NCBI RefSeq assembly: GCF_022267515.1
Contig: NZ_JAKFGB010000012.1
Location: 434,001-498,000, forward strand
Length of the DNA: 64,000 bases
Reading direction: 5' to 3'
Origin: Rubinisphaera margarita
GTDB taxonomy: Bacteria > Planctomycetota > Planctomycetia > Planctomycetales > Planctomycetaceae
Position 1 is the stretch's first letter. Each line of letters opens with the position of its first letter. The position numbers and the translations under genes are program-made. This document shows positions 8,991-16,989 of this stretch, one piece after another. Below the pieces are notes generated by a model. That model was given only the letters and a program-made list of their open reading frames with translations, ran no database searches and was not told where the DNA came from.

Positions 8991-9836
8991 TCAGCCGATG
9001 AACTCGAGATCGACTGGATGATCGATAATGCCCTGGTCGTAACCTCGCTTCAGCAGCGTGGCGACGGCTTTGCGGCCGGTTTCGCCGAAGTCGAGCGTCC
9101 AGTCGTTCACGTACATGCCGACGAATTTATCGGTCAGTTCCGTGTCGAGATCGCGACCGTATTTCATCGCATGTGCGAGAGCATCTTTGCGATGAGCCAG
9201 GCCGTATTCGATGCTCTGCTTCAGATAGGCCGTGACTTCTTCCATCACTTCCTGTCCCAGGTCGCGACGAATGGCATTGCCACCGAGGGGAAGAGGAAGT
9301 CCGGTATCTTCGTACCACCAGACGCCAAGATCGACGACCAGTGAGAGGCCCTGCGTTCCGTAAGTCAGCTGACCTTCGTGAATGATCAGACCGGCGTCGA
9401 CCTTACCCTGCTCGACGAGATTCAGGATTTCATCGAAGGGATGTTCGACAAAGTTCGCATCCTGCCCGATGAGCAACTGGAGAGCGAGATAGGCTGTGGT
9501 CAGCTTTCCGGGGATCGCGATCGTCTTGCCTTTGAGATCTTCAATCGCCATCGGTTCGCGGGCGACGACCATCGGGCCGTATTTGTCACCCATGCTGGCT
9601 CCGCAGGCACACAGAGCGTATTTGTCAGTCAGGTAGGCGTATCCGTGAAGACTGACTGCGGTCAGTTCGAGCTCGCTGCGGAAGGCTCGCTGATTCAGTG
9701 TTTCGATGTCCTGCAGAACATGCGTAAAGCGGTACCGGCCGGTGTCGATTTTGTCGTTGGCCAGCGCGTGGAACATGAACGCATCGTCGGGATCGGGACT
9801 GTGGCCGACCTGAATCAGGATTTTGTCATCCGCCAT
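8991..9836 (-). CDS. MqnD-like protein, 1,4-dihydroxy-6-naphthoate synthase family
   Basis: 281 residues, no signal peptide. The N-terminal HSPDPDDAFMFHAL is the hallmark of the menaquinone-biosynthesis MqnA/MqnD periplasmic-binding-like fold. Further conserved parts are TAVSLHGYAYL, YGPMVVAR, KGKTIAIPGKLTTAYL, DAGLIIHEGQLTY and the Leu/Pro/Gly-rich LPLPLGGNAIRR. MqnD cleaves cyclic dehypoxanthine futalosine to 1,4-dihydroxy-6-naphthoate in the futalosine route to menaquinone. No other mqn gene lies in the window, and DPDD replaces the more common CPND of classical MqnD. It could therefore be a paralogue. Family call strong, exact reaction less so. Confidence 0.8.
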   Translation of the reverse strand: MADDKILIQVGHSPDPDDAFMFHALANDKIDTGRYRFTHVLQDIETLNQRAFRSELELTAVSLHGYAYLTDKYALCACGASMGDKYGPMVVAREPMAIEDLKGKTIAIPGKLTTAYLALQLLIGQDANFVEHPFDEILNLVEQGKVDAGLIIHEGQLTYGTQGLSLVVDLGVWWYEDTGLPLPLGGNAIRRDLGQEVMEEVTAYLKQSIEYGLAHRKDALAHAMKYGRDLDTELTDKFVGMYVNDWTLDFGETGRKAVATLLKRGYDQGIIDHPVDLEFIG

Positions 9837-9901
9837 GGAAAAGGTGTCGCATTCTCGAGTAATAGTTCACAGATGAGTCCGGTTTCCCCGCAGAGAAACC
9901 C

Positions 9902-9927
9902 TGCAGCGGAGCTGAATTACCGCTGCA
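9902..9927. other. Hairpin in the nadB-side / queG intergenic region
   Basis: TGCAGCGG (9902-9909) and CCGCTGCA (9920-9927) are perfect 8-bp arms around a 10-base loop. It lies between the divergent MqnD-like and queG genes, about 100 bp before the queG start. It has no T-run, so it is not a standard terminator. It may be an operator or a leader structure. Confidence 0.4.
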
Positions 9928-10030
9928 AACAGGCATTGCGCCTCCTTGGGGAACGGTACAACTTCGCTCTGCAGAAAGCAAATGAGCCGAATTGCCGCAC
10001 TCAGCCGAGAATCCGTTAGAATTCACCGCT

Positions 10031-11200
10031 ATGAGTACCCCGTCCGAAACCACTGCAGCACTGAAACAGGCGTCACGAGACCTTGGCTTCGATCTCGTCG
10101 GAATCGCCCCGGCTCTGACGCCGGTGACATTACCCCGGTTTGAGGATTGGGTTGAAGCTGGTTACGCCGGCGAAATGCATTACATCGAACGCCGACGGGG
10201 TGCCTATTCGCATCCCAGGCACGTCCTGCCCGTTGTGGAGAGTGTGGTCATGCTCGGCATGTGCTATGACCCGGGACGCACCGACAACGAGCAGGCTGCG
10301 GGCTCCGGCAGTCCTGGTCAAATTGCCCGCTATGCCCGCGGAAGTCGCGATTATCACGATGTCATTCGGGACTCGCTGAAACAGTTGGCGGCTCGACTGC
10401 ATGAACTTGTCCCCGGCAGCCGTACACGAGCGGTTGTCGACACCGCTCCCTTGCTGGAGCGGGATTTTGCCCGGCAGGCGGGGTTGGGATGGTTCGGCAA
10501 GAACACGTTGCTCCTCAATAAATCTCTCGGCAGTTACCTGTTCCTCGCAGCCCTGCTGACGGACGCTGAACTCGTGCCTGATGAGCCGCATGAGACTGCT
10601 CATTGTGGGACCTGCACCCGCTGTCTGGAGGCCTGTCCCACGGAAGCGTTTGTCGAACCGGGACTTCTCGACGCTCGTCGCTGCATCGCCTATCTGACCA
10701 TCGAACTGCGAGACAAGCCGATCCCTGAGGAACTTCGATCCGGGATCGAGGACTGGCTGTTCGGTTGCGATGTCTGCCAGGAAGTCTGCCCATGGAATCG
10801 GAAAGCACCGGCTCCTCAGACCGGTGAGTTCGAAAGTCTGCCGGACCAGCCGAAGGCGGCGGAGTTTCTGGCGATGACTCCGGCCGCTTTCAAATCCCGG
10901 TTCAGAGGGACGCCACTGGAGCGGACAGGACGCGATACGCTAGCTCGCAATGCCGCTGTGGTGCTCGGGAATTCCGGGGCGAGCGAATGGTCGGACGCTT
11001 TGCGGCGGGCGGCTGGCGACGAGTCTCCGCTGGTTCGAGAGGCGTCCATCTGGGCGCTGACGAAGCTCAAGGGAGTGGAAGTCGCTGGTTTTCTCCGCGA
11101 ACTGCGGGAGTCGGAACAGGATTCGCTGGTTCTCGAACGGCTGGAGACTTCTCTGCAACAGCTGCAGGAGGGCGAGGCGGCTGCCGTCGACCCTGTTTGA
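10031..11200 (+). CDS. queG: Epoxyqueuosine reductase
   Basis: 389 residues from the ATG at 10031; an upstream in-frame start at 9992 adds 13 residues without family similarity. The N-terminal cobalamin-binding domain carries VVDTAP (Asp137, the position of the catalytic acid). Two ferredoxin-like [4Fe-4S] motifs follow: CGTCTRCLEACP (Cys192, 195, 198, 202) and CDVCQEVCP (Cys246, 249, 253, with Cys218 between). The end (about 300-389) is HEAT-like (LVREASIWALTKLKG), as in QueG. The enzyme reduces epoxyqueuosine to queuosine in tRNA anticodons. Length is typical for QueG with the C-terminal repeat domain. Confidence 0.95.
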   Translation: MSTPSETTAALKQASRDLGFDLVGIAPALTPVTLPRFEDWVEAGYAGEMHYIERRRGAYSHPRHVLPVVESVVMLGMCYDPGRTDNEQAAGSGSPGQIARYARGSRDYHDVIRDSLKQLAARLHELVPGSRTRAVVDTAPLLERDFARQAGLGWFGKNTLLLNKSLGSYLFLAALLTDAELVPDEPHETAHCGTCTRCLEACPTEAFVEPGLLDARRCIAYLTIELRDKPIPEELRSGIEDWLFGCDVCQEVCPWNRKAPAPQTGEFESLPDQPKAAEFLAMTPAAFKSRFRGTPLERTGRDTLARNAAVVLGNSGASEWSDALRRAAGDESPLVREASIWALTKLKGVEVAGFLRELRESEQDSLVLERLETSLQQLQEGEAAAVDPV

Positions 11201-11320
11201 CTCCGATAGAGGGCCGCCTAGAATGGCCTGAATTGATACAAGCGAGCCCAGTTGGCGTTGAGTGATCAGGCTTCTGTCCGATCTTCAAACCGGGTTATCG
11301 CGTAGACATGAACGGATCTG

Positions 11321-12082
11321 ATGATGGCTGACTGGTTTGTCGCGCTTCCCGTTTACAATGAAAAGTCTCACATTCCGGCGATTTTGGACGAAGTCGGTCG
11401 CTATGCCGACAATATTCTCGTTGTCGATGATGGCTCCAGTGATGGCTCCCGGGAACTGCTCGAACAGCGATCGGATATCACGCTCATCAGTCATCCCGAG
11501 AATCGAGGCTATGGAGCCGCTCTGATCACCGCTTTCGATTTCGCAGTCAAGAACGGCCTGGACGGGATTGTCACCATCGATTGCGACGGGCAGCATCAGC
11601 CGAAACTGATCCCGGTGCTCATGGAACGGCTGCTGCGCAATGAGTTCGAGCCAATCGACATTGTTTCCGGAAGTCGCTATCTGAAGGAATTCACCGGAGA
11701 TAACTCTGCTCCCGAGGACCGTCGACGAATCAATTTCGAGATCACCGCTCAGCTGAATGAACAACTCGGGTTCAATCTGACCGATACCTTCTGTGGCTTT
11801 AAGGCGTACCGCACATCGGCTCTGGAGAAGCTGGAGATTACCGAGACAGGTTACGCGATGCCGCTTCAGTTCTGGATCCAGGCCGCCTGTGCCGGATTGA
11901 AGATCGAAGAGTACCCCGTCCCACGGATTTATCTGGAAGAAGAGCGATCCTTCGGGGGTTCGCTTGATGATGCCCGCCGCCGGATGGCACACTATCAGGA
12001 TGTGATTTCCCGGGAGCTGAAACGTCTGGCCCCGCGGTGTGGTCAGATTCCAGTGCTTCAGGCCTCGTCGACGGACTCCTGA
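11321..12082 (+). CDS. Family 2 glycosyltransferase (dolichyl-phosphate mannosyltransferase-like)
   Basis: 253 residues, no membrane segment. GT-A fold motifs: ALPVYNEKSHI at the N-terminus, VVDDGSSDGS (Asp36/37, nucleotide binding), ENRGYGAAL and TIDCDGQHQP (DCD at 87-89, metal binding). SGSRY and a C-terminal EYPVPRIY stretch follow, as in DPM1-like GT2 enzymes. It transfers a sugar from a nucleotide donor, probably to a lipid or glycan carrier in the cytoplasm; donor and acceptor are unknown. The next gene starts about 50 bp later (or overlaps if its longer start is used), which suggests co-transcription. Confidence 0.88.
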   Translation: MMADWFVALPVYNEKSHIPAILDEVGRYADNILVVDDGSSDGSRELLEQRSDITLISHPENRGYGAALITAFDFAVKNGLDGIVTIDCDGQHQPKLIPVLMERLLRNEFEPIDIVSGSRYLKEFTGDNSAPEDRRRINFEITAQLNEQLGFNLTDTFCGFKAYRTSALEKLEITETGYAMPLQFWIQAACAGLKIEEYPVPRIYLEEERSFGGSLDDARRRMAHYQDVISRELKRLAPRCGQIPVLQASSTDS

Positions 12083-12135
12083 ACTTCAGGGCGTCGACAG
12101 GTAACAGATTGAAGATCTCGCGGGGCAGCGGCTTG

Positions 12136-13809
12136 GTGAATACAGATTCGGCGATTCAGGAAACGACAGATTGCGCCCAACGACTGACGGCGTCACAGTA
12201 TCGTGCGCCGCGTGGTGACTTGGAGATTTTCCTGCAGCCGCCCCTTGCTCAGACCGTGGAGCGGATTCTGGCCAATCGGCAGCAGTTCCAGCAGTCCGAC
12301 CTCGTAATCTGGGGCCGCCCACTTGGCGACTGGCGGCGACTGGCCCGTCAGGAGTTTCTTCAGCAGGCTGCCGGCGGGGCCCTTCCGCAGGGAATCTGCG
12401 AACATGCCCCGCTGATTCTCACCGGACATCAACCCGAGTTGTATCATCCCGGTGTGCTGCTGAAGAACATGCTCGCTGGATTCCTCGCCGAGGCCGTGGA
12501 TGGCTGTGCGGCGAACGTGACTGTCGATTCCGATGTCGTGAAGTCCCGTCGGATGACACTGCCGACACTGACCGATGACCAGCTGGAAAAAAGTTCGCTG
12601 GTTATCGACGAGTGGACGTTCGGCTCGCCGTGGGAAGAGACCGGCATCGTCAATCAGGAGCTGTTCGAGTCGCTCCCCGAACGAGTTTCGCGGAACGTCG
12701 CTCCGCTGTCTCAGTCTTCGCTTCTGCCCCCCTTCTGGGACGAAGTCGTTTCGCGAACCGCGGAACGGAACGATCTGGTTGATGGCCTCATCGCCGGGCG
12801 TCAATACATCGAGCATCGTCTCGGACTGCAGAATCGTGAGACCCGGCTGAGTCGAATCGCCCAGTCTGAGACCTTCCTTTGCTTTCTGGCCGGAATTATT
12901 GGGGACGCCGGGAAGTTCTGCCGCGATTACAACCAGGCGCTGTTCGACTACCGGGCCTGTTACGATCTGAAGTCCGACTCTCACCCCATGCCCGATCTGG
13001 TCATCACCCAGGATCTGACCGAACTTCCGTTCTGGGTCTGGAGCAGTGAGAACCCCAGGCGGAAAGGGCTGTTTCTGCGAACGACCGGGAACGTGCTGGA
13101 ACTGACCGATCGGAATGGCTGGAGCGTTCAACTTCCCGCGGATACGACCGACTCGGGGCTGAATCGGGTTGAGTTTTTGCGCGAGATCGCCAGCCAGGGC
13201 ATCAAGATTCGTTCCCGGGCTTTGCTTACAACATTGTATTTGCGATTGTTCGTGGCGGACTGGTTCATTCACGGCATCGGGGGCGCCAAGTACGATGAAA
13301 TTACCGATGATCTGATCTGCCGGTACTTCCGCTTTCCGCCGCCCGATTATCAGGTTGCGTCAGGGACGGCGTACCTGCCACTGAAACGTCGGATTGATCC
13401 CGATGAAGCGGACCCCGTCGAACTGCAGGCCCGCCTGCGGCACGCAGAGGAAAACCCGGAACTGCTTCTCACAGTGGAACAGCGGGAACAGATTGCCGAT
13501 CGCCTTGAAGAGAAGCAGACGTTGATTCGCCAACGGGAAGAATCGCGAACCGAAGGGCTGACTAAGCGCCAACGTCGCGAACTCCGTCCACGTAATCAGG
13601 AACGGCACGAACGTCTGAAGCAGATTCGATCTGAACTGGCTGCTCTGGCCGAGCAGCCGCTCCAGGAACTTCGGGAGCAAATCGCGACCGCCAGGGAGCT
13701 TCAGTCGCAGCGAACTGTCTCGGCTGATCGCGAATATCCTTTCTGTCTGTATCCTCTGTCGAAGCTGCAGGAGTTGCAGCACGCCCTCACCGGACGGGGC
13801 ACTGCCTGA
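12136..13809 (+). CDS. Uncharacterised protein with a BshC-like N-terminus and coiled-coil C-terminus
   Basis: About 557 residues from GTG 12136. An alternative start at 12037 would overlap the glycosyltransferase gene by 46 bp, and its extra residues look non-homologous. ILTGHQPELYHPGVLLKN (about 93-110) resembles the TGQQPGLFxGPLYT signature of bacillithiol synthase BshC. A conserved-looking FVADWFIHGIGGAKYDEITD (about 375-394) follows. The last ~150 residues are strongly charged and predicted coiled coil (EEKQTLIRQREES to QLQELREQIATARELQSQ-like), as BshC also has. BshC adds cysteine to GlcN-malate. bshA and bshB are not nearby, and the adjacent GT2 is not BshA. The similarity is limited to short motifs, so the function is not claimed. 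Confidence 0.6.
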   Translation: MNTDSAIQETTDCAQRLTASQYRAPRGDLEIFLQPPLAQTVERILANRQQFQQSDLVIWGRPLGDWRRLARQEFLQQAAGGALPQGICEHAPLILTGHQPELYHPGVLLKNMLAGFLAEAVDGCAANVTVDSDVVKSRRMTLPTLTDDQLEKSSLVIDEWTFGSPWEETGIVNQELFESLPERVSRNVAPLSQSSLLPPFWDEVVSRTAERNDLVDGLIAGRQYIEHRLGLQNRETRLSRIAQSETFLCFLAGIIGDAGKFCRDYNQALFDYRACYDLKSDSHPMPDLVITQDLTELPFWVWSSENPRRKGLFLRTTGNVLELTDRNGWSVQLPADTTDSGLNRVEFLREIASQGIKIRSRALLTTLYLRLFVADWFIHGIGGAKYDEITDDLICRYFRFPPPDYQVASGTAYLPLKRRIDPDEADPVELQARLRHAEENPELLLTVEQREQIADRLEEKQTLIRQREESRTEGLTKRQRRELRPRNQERHERLKQIRSELAALAEQPLQELREQIATARELQSQRTVSADREYPFCLYPLSKLQELQHALTGRGTA

Positions 13810-13859
13810 TTGAGCCGATCCAATGCCCTTCCCCAAGGCTTAGAGAACTGATTCCACTT

Positions 13860-15707
13860 ATGTTCAACCGCTTCCTGCCAGCCGTCTGCATCGTCTGTCT
13901 TTCCGTACTCCTGACTCCGTTCACTGCGACGGCTGCTGATGCGATGGAAGCCCATCGACTGGAAGAACAGCGGATCCTCGAAGAGCTGTCCTACTTTGCC
14001 GCCGACGCCATGGAAGGACGGGATACAGGAAGCGAGCAGCTGGTGGAATGTGCGAATTATCTGCGCTCGGAGCTTCAGAAACTCGGCTATGCCTTCCCCG
14101 CGAACGAAGATGATGGATATCAGGAATTCTCGATCTCCGCTCCGCCCGAACAGGGACCGGCGAATCAACTTAAAGTCAGCGGGGCTGATCAACTCGAGTG
14201 GATGAATGACCGGGATTATCGCGTCTGCGCATTCGGAGGAAGCGGTGCCTTTGCCGGTCCGCTGGTTTTTTGCGGCTACGGGATTGACGATGCCGAGAAC
14301 AACTTCGACGAGTTCGCCAACGTCGACCTGAAGGGAAAAGTCGCCGTCATCATGCGGCGGGTACCGCGGCAGACCGAGCACGGCAGTCTGTATGTGGGTA
14401 AGAACGGCACAATTGACGTGAACCGAGCTGGACTCCGGACGAAATTTACAAACGCCCGCGAACGGGGAGCCGTGGCTGTGCTGTTCGTGAACGATCCCCA
14501 CTCCGTCAAGAAAGATGAGAAGGACGAACTGTTCGAGTTCGGTTATGGAGGAGGCGGCAAGCCGGAGGAAATTCCGATCTTCCAGATCACCGTGGCCGCT
14601 GCGGATCTGCTGCTGAAAGCGACCATGGGACATTCCCTGGAAGATATCGAATCGGCCATCGATCGGACGATGCAGCCGCTCAGCCAGGATCTGAAAGGTG
14701 TGCGGATCGAAGGGACGGCTGATCTCGATTTCTCCAGCACGAGAACTGGCAATGTGGTTGCTGTGCTCGAACCGCGAGATGCCGATCTTCGAGAGACAAT
14801 CGTGGTTGGCGCTCATTACGACCATGTCGGCTGGGGGAAATACGGTTCCCTGGCGCCCGGCACTCGGGCAATTCACAACGGAGCGGACGATAATGCTTCG
14901 GGTTCCGTCGCGCTGCTGTCGCTGGCCCGTCGGCTGGCGGAGAAGTCGGGCAGACTCGACCGACGGATTGTGCTGATCTGGTTCGCTGCGGAGGAACGGG
15001 GCCTGCTCGGATCCAAGCACTACGTCGATGCCCCGCTGTATCCGCTGAGCGACACGATTGCGATGATCAATCTCGATATGGTCGGTCGGATGTGCGATGA
15101 GAAACTGACTGTCTTCGGCGTCGGGTCGTCCGATGTGTGGAATCCATGGTTGGATAAGATCGAACAGGAGACCGAACTGAATTTCTTCCGCGAGAAGAAG
15201 GCTCTGGGCCCCAGCGATCACGCTCCGTTTTATGAGAAACAGATTCCGGTGCTGCATCTGTTCACAGGCCTGCATGGCGATTACCATCGCCCGACTGATG
15301 ATGTGGAGGAGATCAATACGCAGGGAATGCGGCGAGTTGTCGACGTGCTCGAAGAGTTGACTCTGAATCTGGCCAATGCCCGGAAGCGACCCAATTACAT
15401 TGAGAACAAGAAATGGATTCAGGTCGGACGCCATGCCGGCGGGCGGCCGTTCGTGGGAATCATTCCCGATCTCTACGCCTCCGTCGACGGACTCGTCGTT
15501 CAGGACGTTGCTGAAGACAGTCCCACGGAAACGGCCGGGCTGCAGCGGGGCGATGTCATCGTCGCGGCCGGAGGCCAGCCCATTCGGACACGAGCGGATT
15601 TCTGGAACCTGATTGATCGCCATTCTCCGAAAGAGACGATTCCCCTCGAATTCCAGCGCGAAGGCACGCGGATGTCTGTTGAGATCAAGCTCGGCAGTCC
15701 GCGGTGA
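13860..15707 (+). CDS. Secreted M28-family aminopeptidase with PA and PDZ domains
   Basis: 615 residues with a Sec signal peptide (hydrophobic 8-24, cleavage near ATAA). A PA-like inserted domain lies at about 125-285. The M28 catalytic domain follows with zinc ligands in order: GAHYDH (His319), GADDNASG (Asp343), FAAEERG (catalytic Glu378 and ligand Glu379), NLDMVGR (Asp406) and LHGDYHRP (His472 or His476). The end (about 525-612) is a PDZ domain (VGIIPDL, SPTETAGLQRGDVIVAAGGQPI). It is predicted to remove N-terminal amino acids from peptides in the periplasm or outside. M28-PA-PDZ architecture is common in Planctomycetota. The gene follows the BshC-like gene after 50 bp. Confidence 0.92.
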   Translation: MFNRFLPAVCIVCLSVLLTPFTATAADAMEAHRLEEQRILEELSYFAADAMEGRDTGSEQLVECANYLRSELQKLGYAFPANEDDGYQEFSISAPPEQGPANQLKVSGADQLEWMNDRDYRVCAFGGSGAFAGPLVFCGYGIDDAENNFDEFANVDLKGKVAVIMRRVPRQTEHGSLYVGKNGTIDVNRAGLRTKFTNARERGAVAVLFVNDPHSVKKDEKDELFEFGYGGGGKPEEIPIFQITVAAADLLLKATMGHSLEDIESAIDRTMQPLSQDLKGVRIEGTADLDFSSTRTGNVVAVLEPRDADLRETIVVGAHYDHVGWGKYGSLAPGTRAIHNGADDNASGSVALLSLARRLAEKSGRLDRRIVLIWFAAEERGLLGSKHYVDAPLYPLSDTIAMINLDMVGRMCDEKLTVFGVGSSDVWNPWLDKIEQETELNFFREKKALGPSDHAPFYEKQIPVLHLFTGLHGDYHRPTDDVEEINTQGMRRVVDVLEELTLNLANARKRPNYIENKKWIQVGRHAGGRPFVGIIPDLYASVDGLVVQDVAEDSPTETAGLQRGDVIVAAGGQPIRTRADFWNLIDRHSPKETIPLEFQREGTRMSVEIKLGSPR

Positions 15708-15748
15708 TTGCGTTTTCCCTTCTGAACGGTAATTGAAAGCAGGCAGGC

Positions 15749-16303
15749 ATGTGGTTCACTGAAAATCCCTGGCCGGTGGTGGTGATCTGTCTGATTGTGA
15801 CCGCGATCTTCGCCGCCCGTGCGATTCAGACCGGGCTGGGACGAAACTGGCTGCTGGCCGGTCTGGGGGTGCTGCTGGCTGTGGGAACCTATCTGGCCGA
15901 ACAGTCGATCGTTACCCCAGCCGAAGAAGTTGAACGTCGCGTTCACGAGGCGATCGCATACTGCATCGAGGGAAACGTGAACTCGGTGCTGGGAATGATC
16001 TCCGAGGGGCAGCCGGGAATGAAAGCCGTCGCCGCTGCCGGACTCGCGATGGCTGACATTCACGAGGACATGCGGATCACCGACCTGAATGTGCGGATGA
16101 CGGCGGAAGACTCGCGGGCGATCAGTCACTTCCGTGCGAATGGGACGATCTCTGCTGGAGGGATCTCCATGACCGGTCACGCCACGACGCGGTGGGAAGT
16201 CACGTGGCAGCAGGAGAACGGGGAATGGAGAATCGTCGACATCACCCGACTGCATCCCATTAACGGCGAGCCGATGGAAATCCTGCGAGCGTCGGAAACC
16301 TGA
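15749..16303 (+). CDS. Small membrane protein with extracytoplasmic NTF2-like domain
   Basis: 184 residues. Two hydrophobic segments (about 8-24 and 34-48) sit at the N-terminus. A soluble part follows: a helical VTPAEEVERRVHEAIAYCIEGNVNSVLGMIS, then beta-rich RITDLNVRM, ISHFRANGTI, TRWEVTWQQENGEWRIVDITRL. This helix-then-curved-sheet pattern with a closing Trp-(K/R)-(I/V/M) strand is typical of SnoaL/NTF2-like domains. It is 41 bp after the M28 peptidase and probably shares its transcript. The function is unknown. A similar closing strand occurs at the end of the membrane protein at 36980. Confidence 0.75.
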   Translation: MWFTENPWPVVVICLIVTAIFAARAIQTGLGRNWLLAGLGVLLAVGTYLAEQSIVTPAEEVERRVHEAIAYCIEGNVNSVLGMISEGQPGMKAVAAAGLAMADIHEDMRITDLNVRMTAEDSRAISHFRANGTISAGGISMTGHATTRWEVTWQQENGEWRIVDITRLHPINGEPMEILRASET

Positions 16304-16404
16304 GAGAGTGCCACCCGGGGAAATTTTCGAAGTTTTTCTCGAACCGGCGAAAATTGCGCGAGGTGTTCATCTGGTGACATCCGTCATGTGTGACGGAGGC
16401 CAAC

Positions 16405-16572
16405 ATGAAGATTCATCAGAAACTCTTTCTCGCAGCTTGTGTTCTCTCAACCTTTGTCGCGGCGGTCAACGTCGCCTACTGGGCAGGCTTTGACGACGGT
16501 TTCACGGTGAAGTATCGGCTACGCCCCTCGCAGCAATCGCAGATCGTCGGAGAACTCGTTCGCAACCGGTAA
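16405..16572 (+). CDS. Small hypothetical membrane or exported protein (55 aa)
   Basis: A good ribosome binding site (GGAGG at 16395-16399) sits 5 bases before ATG 16405. The product begins MKIHQKLFLAACVLSTFVAA, a positively charged start and a hydrophobic helix of ~18 residues. A short polar tail ends VGELVRNR. It could be a single-pass membrane microprotein or a cleaved secreted peptide. A strong terminator follows at 16617, supporting expression as a short unit or as the last gene of the 15749 operon. No family recognised. Confidence 0.6.
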   Translation: MKIHQKLFLAACVLSTFVAAVNVAYWAGFDDGFTVKYRLRPSQQSQIVGELVRNR

Positions 16573-16616
16573 GTGCGAATACGGATCTTTCGGAACGCCG
16601 ATCGCTTGGGGCAATG

Positions 16617-16659
16617 AAAAAAGCGGAGCCGAGGAACGTCATTCCTCTGCTCCGCTTTT
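16617..16659. terminator. Strong hairpin terminator, probably bidirectional
   Basis: AAAAGCGGAG at 16617-16626 pairs with CTCCGCTTTT at 16650-16659, and the inner CGAGGAA/TTCCTC extends the stem. The A-run on the left and T-run on the right suit termination in both directions. It sits between the small gene ending at 16572 and the minus-strand tRNA gene. Confidence 0.85.
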
Positions 16660-16688
16660 CTGTTTTGCCGGTGAACAAGCACCGAAGT

Positions 16689-16760
<72 letters not shown>

Positions 16761-16989
16761 GGCTGTCCGCCTCACGGGCGGCCAATGGAAAGAACGTTAT
16801 AAGGAATCATTCCGGGGCTTGCAATCGAATGTTGGCAACTTTTCGAACCGGTCTGCTGAAGTGACGGGCTTTGTACGAATTACTGTTGTCCCGGCTTAAA
16901 AGGGATTCCATTGCCCTGCTCTTGTCCGCACCAGTCGATTCTGCCAACATGGTATGGTGAAACGATTTTCGCGAAATTGAGGACCAGAC

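Noticed and set aside
13701..15623. A 640-codon antisense open frame over the M28 peptidase gene
   Set aside because: No motif, no ribosome binding site, and the sense frame has all five zinc ligands and a PDZ domain.
15749..16303. Signal-anchored enzyme for a small molecule (SnoaL cyclase)
   Set aside because: Only the general NTF2-like pattern is visible; no catalytic residues can be assigned.
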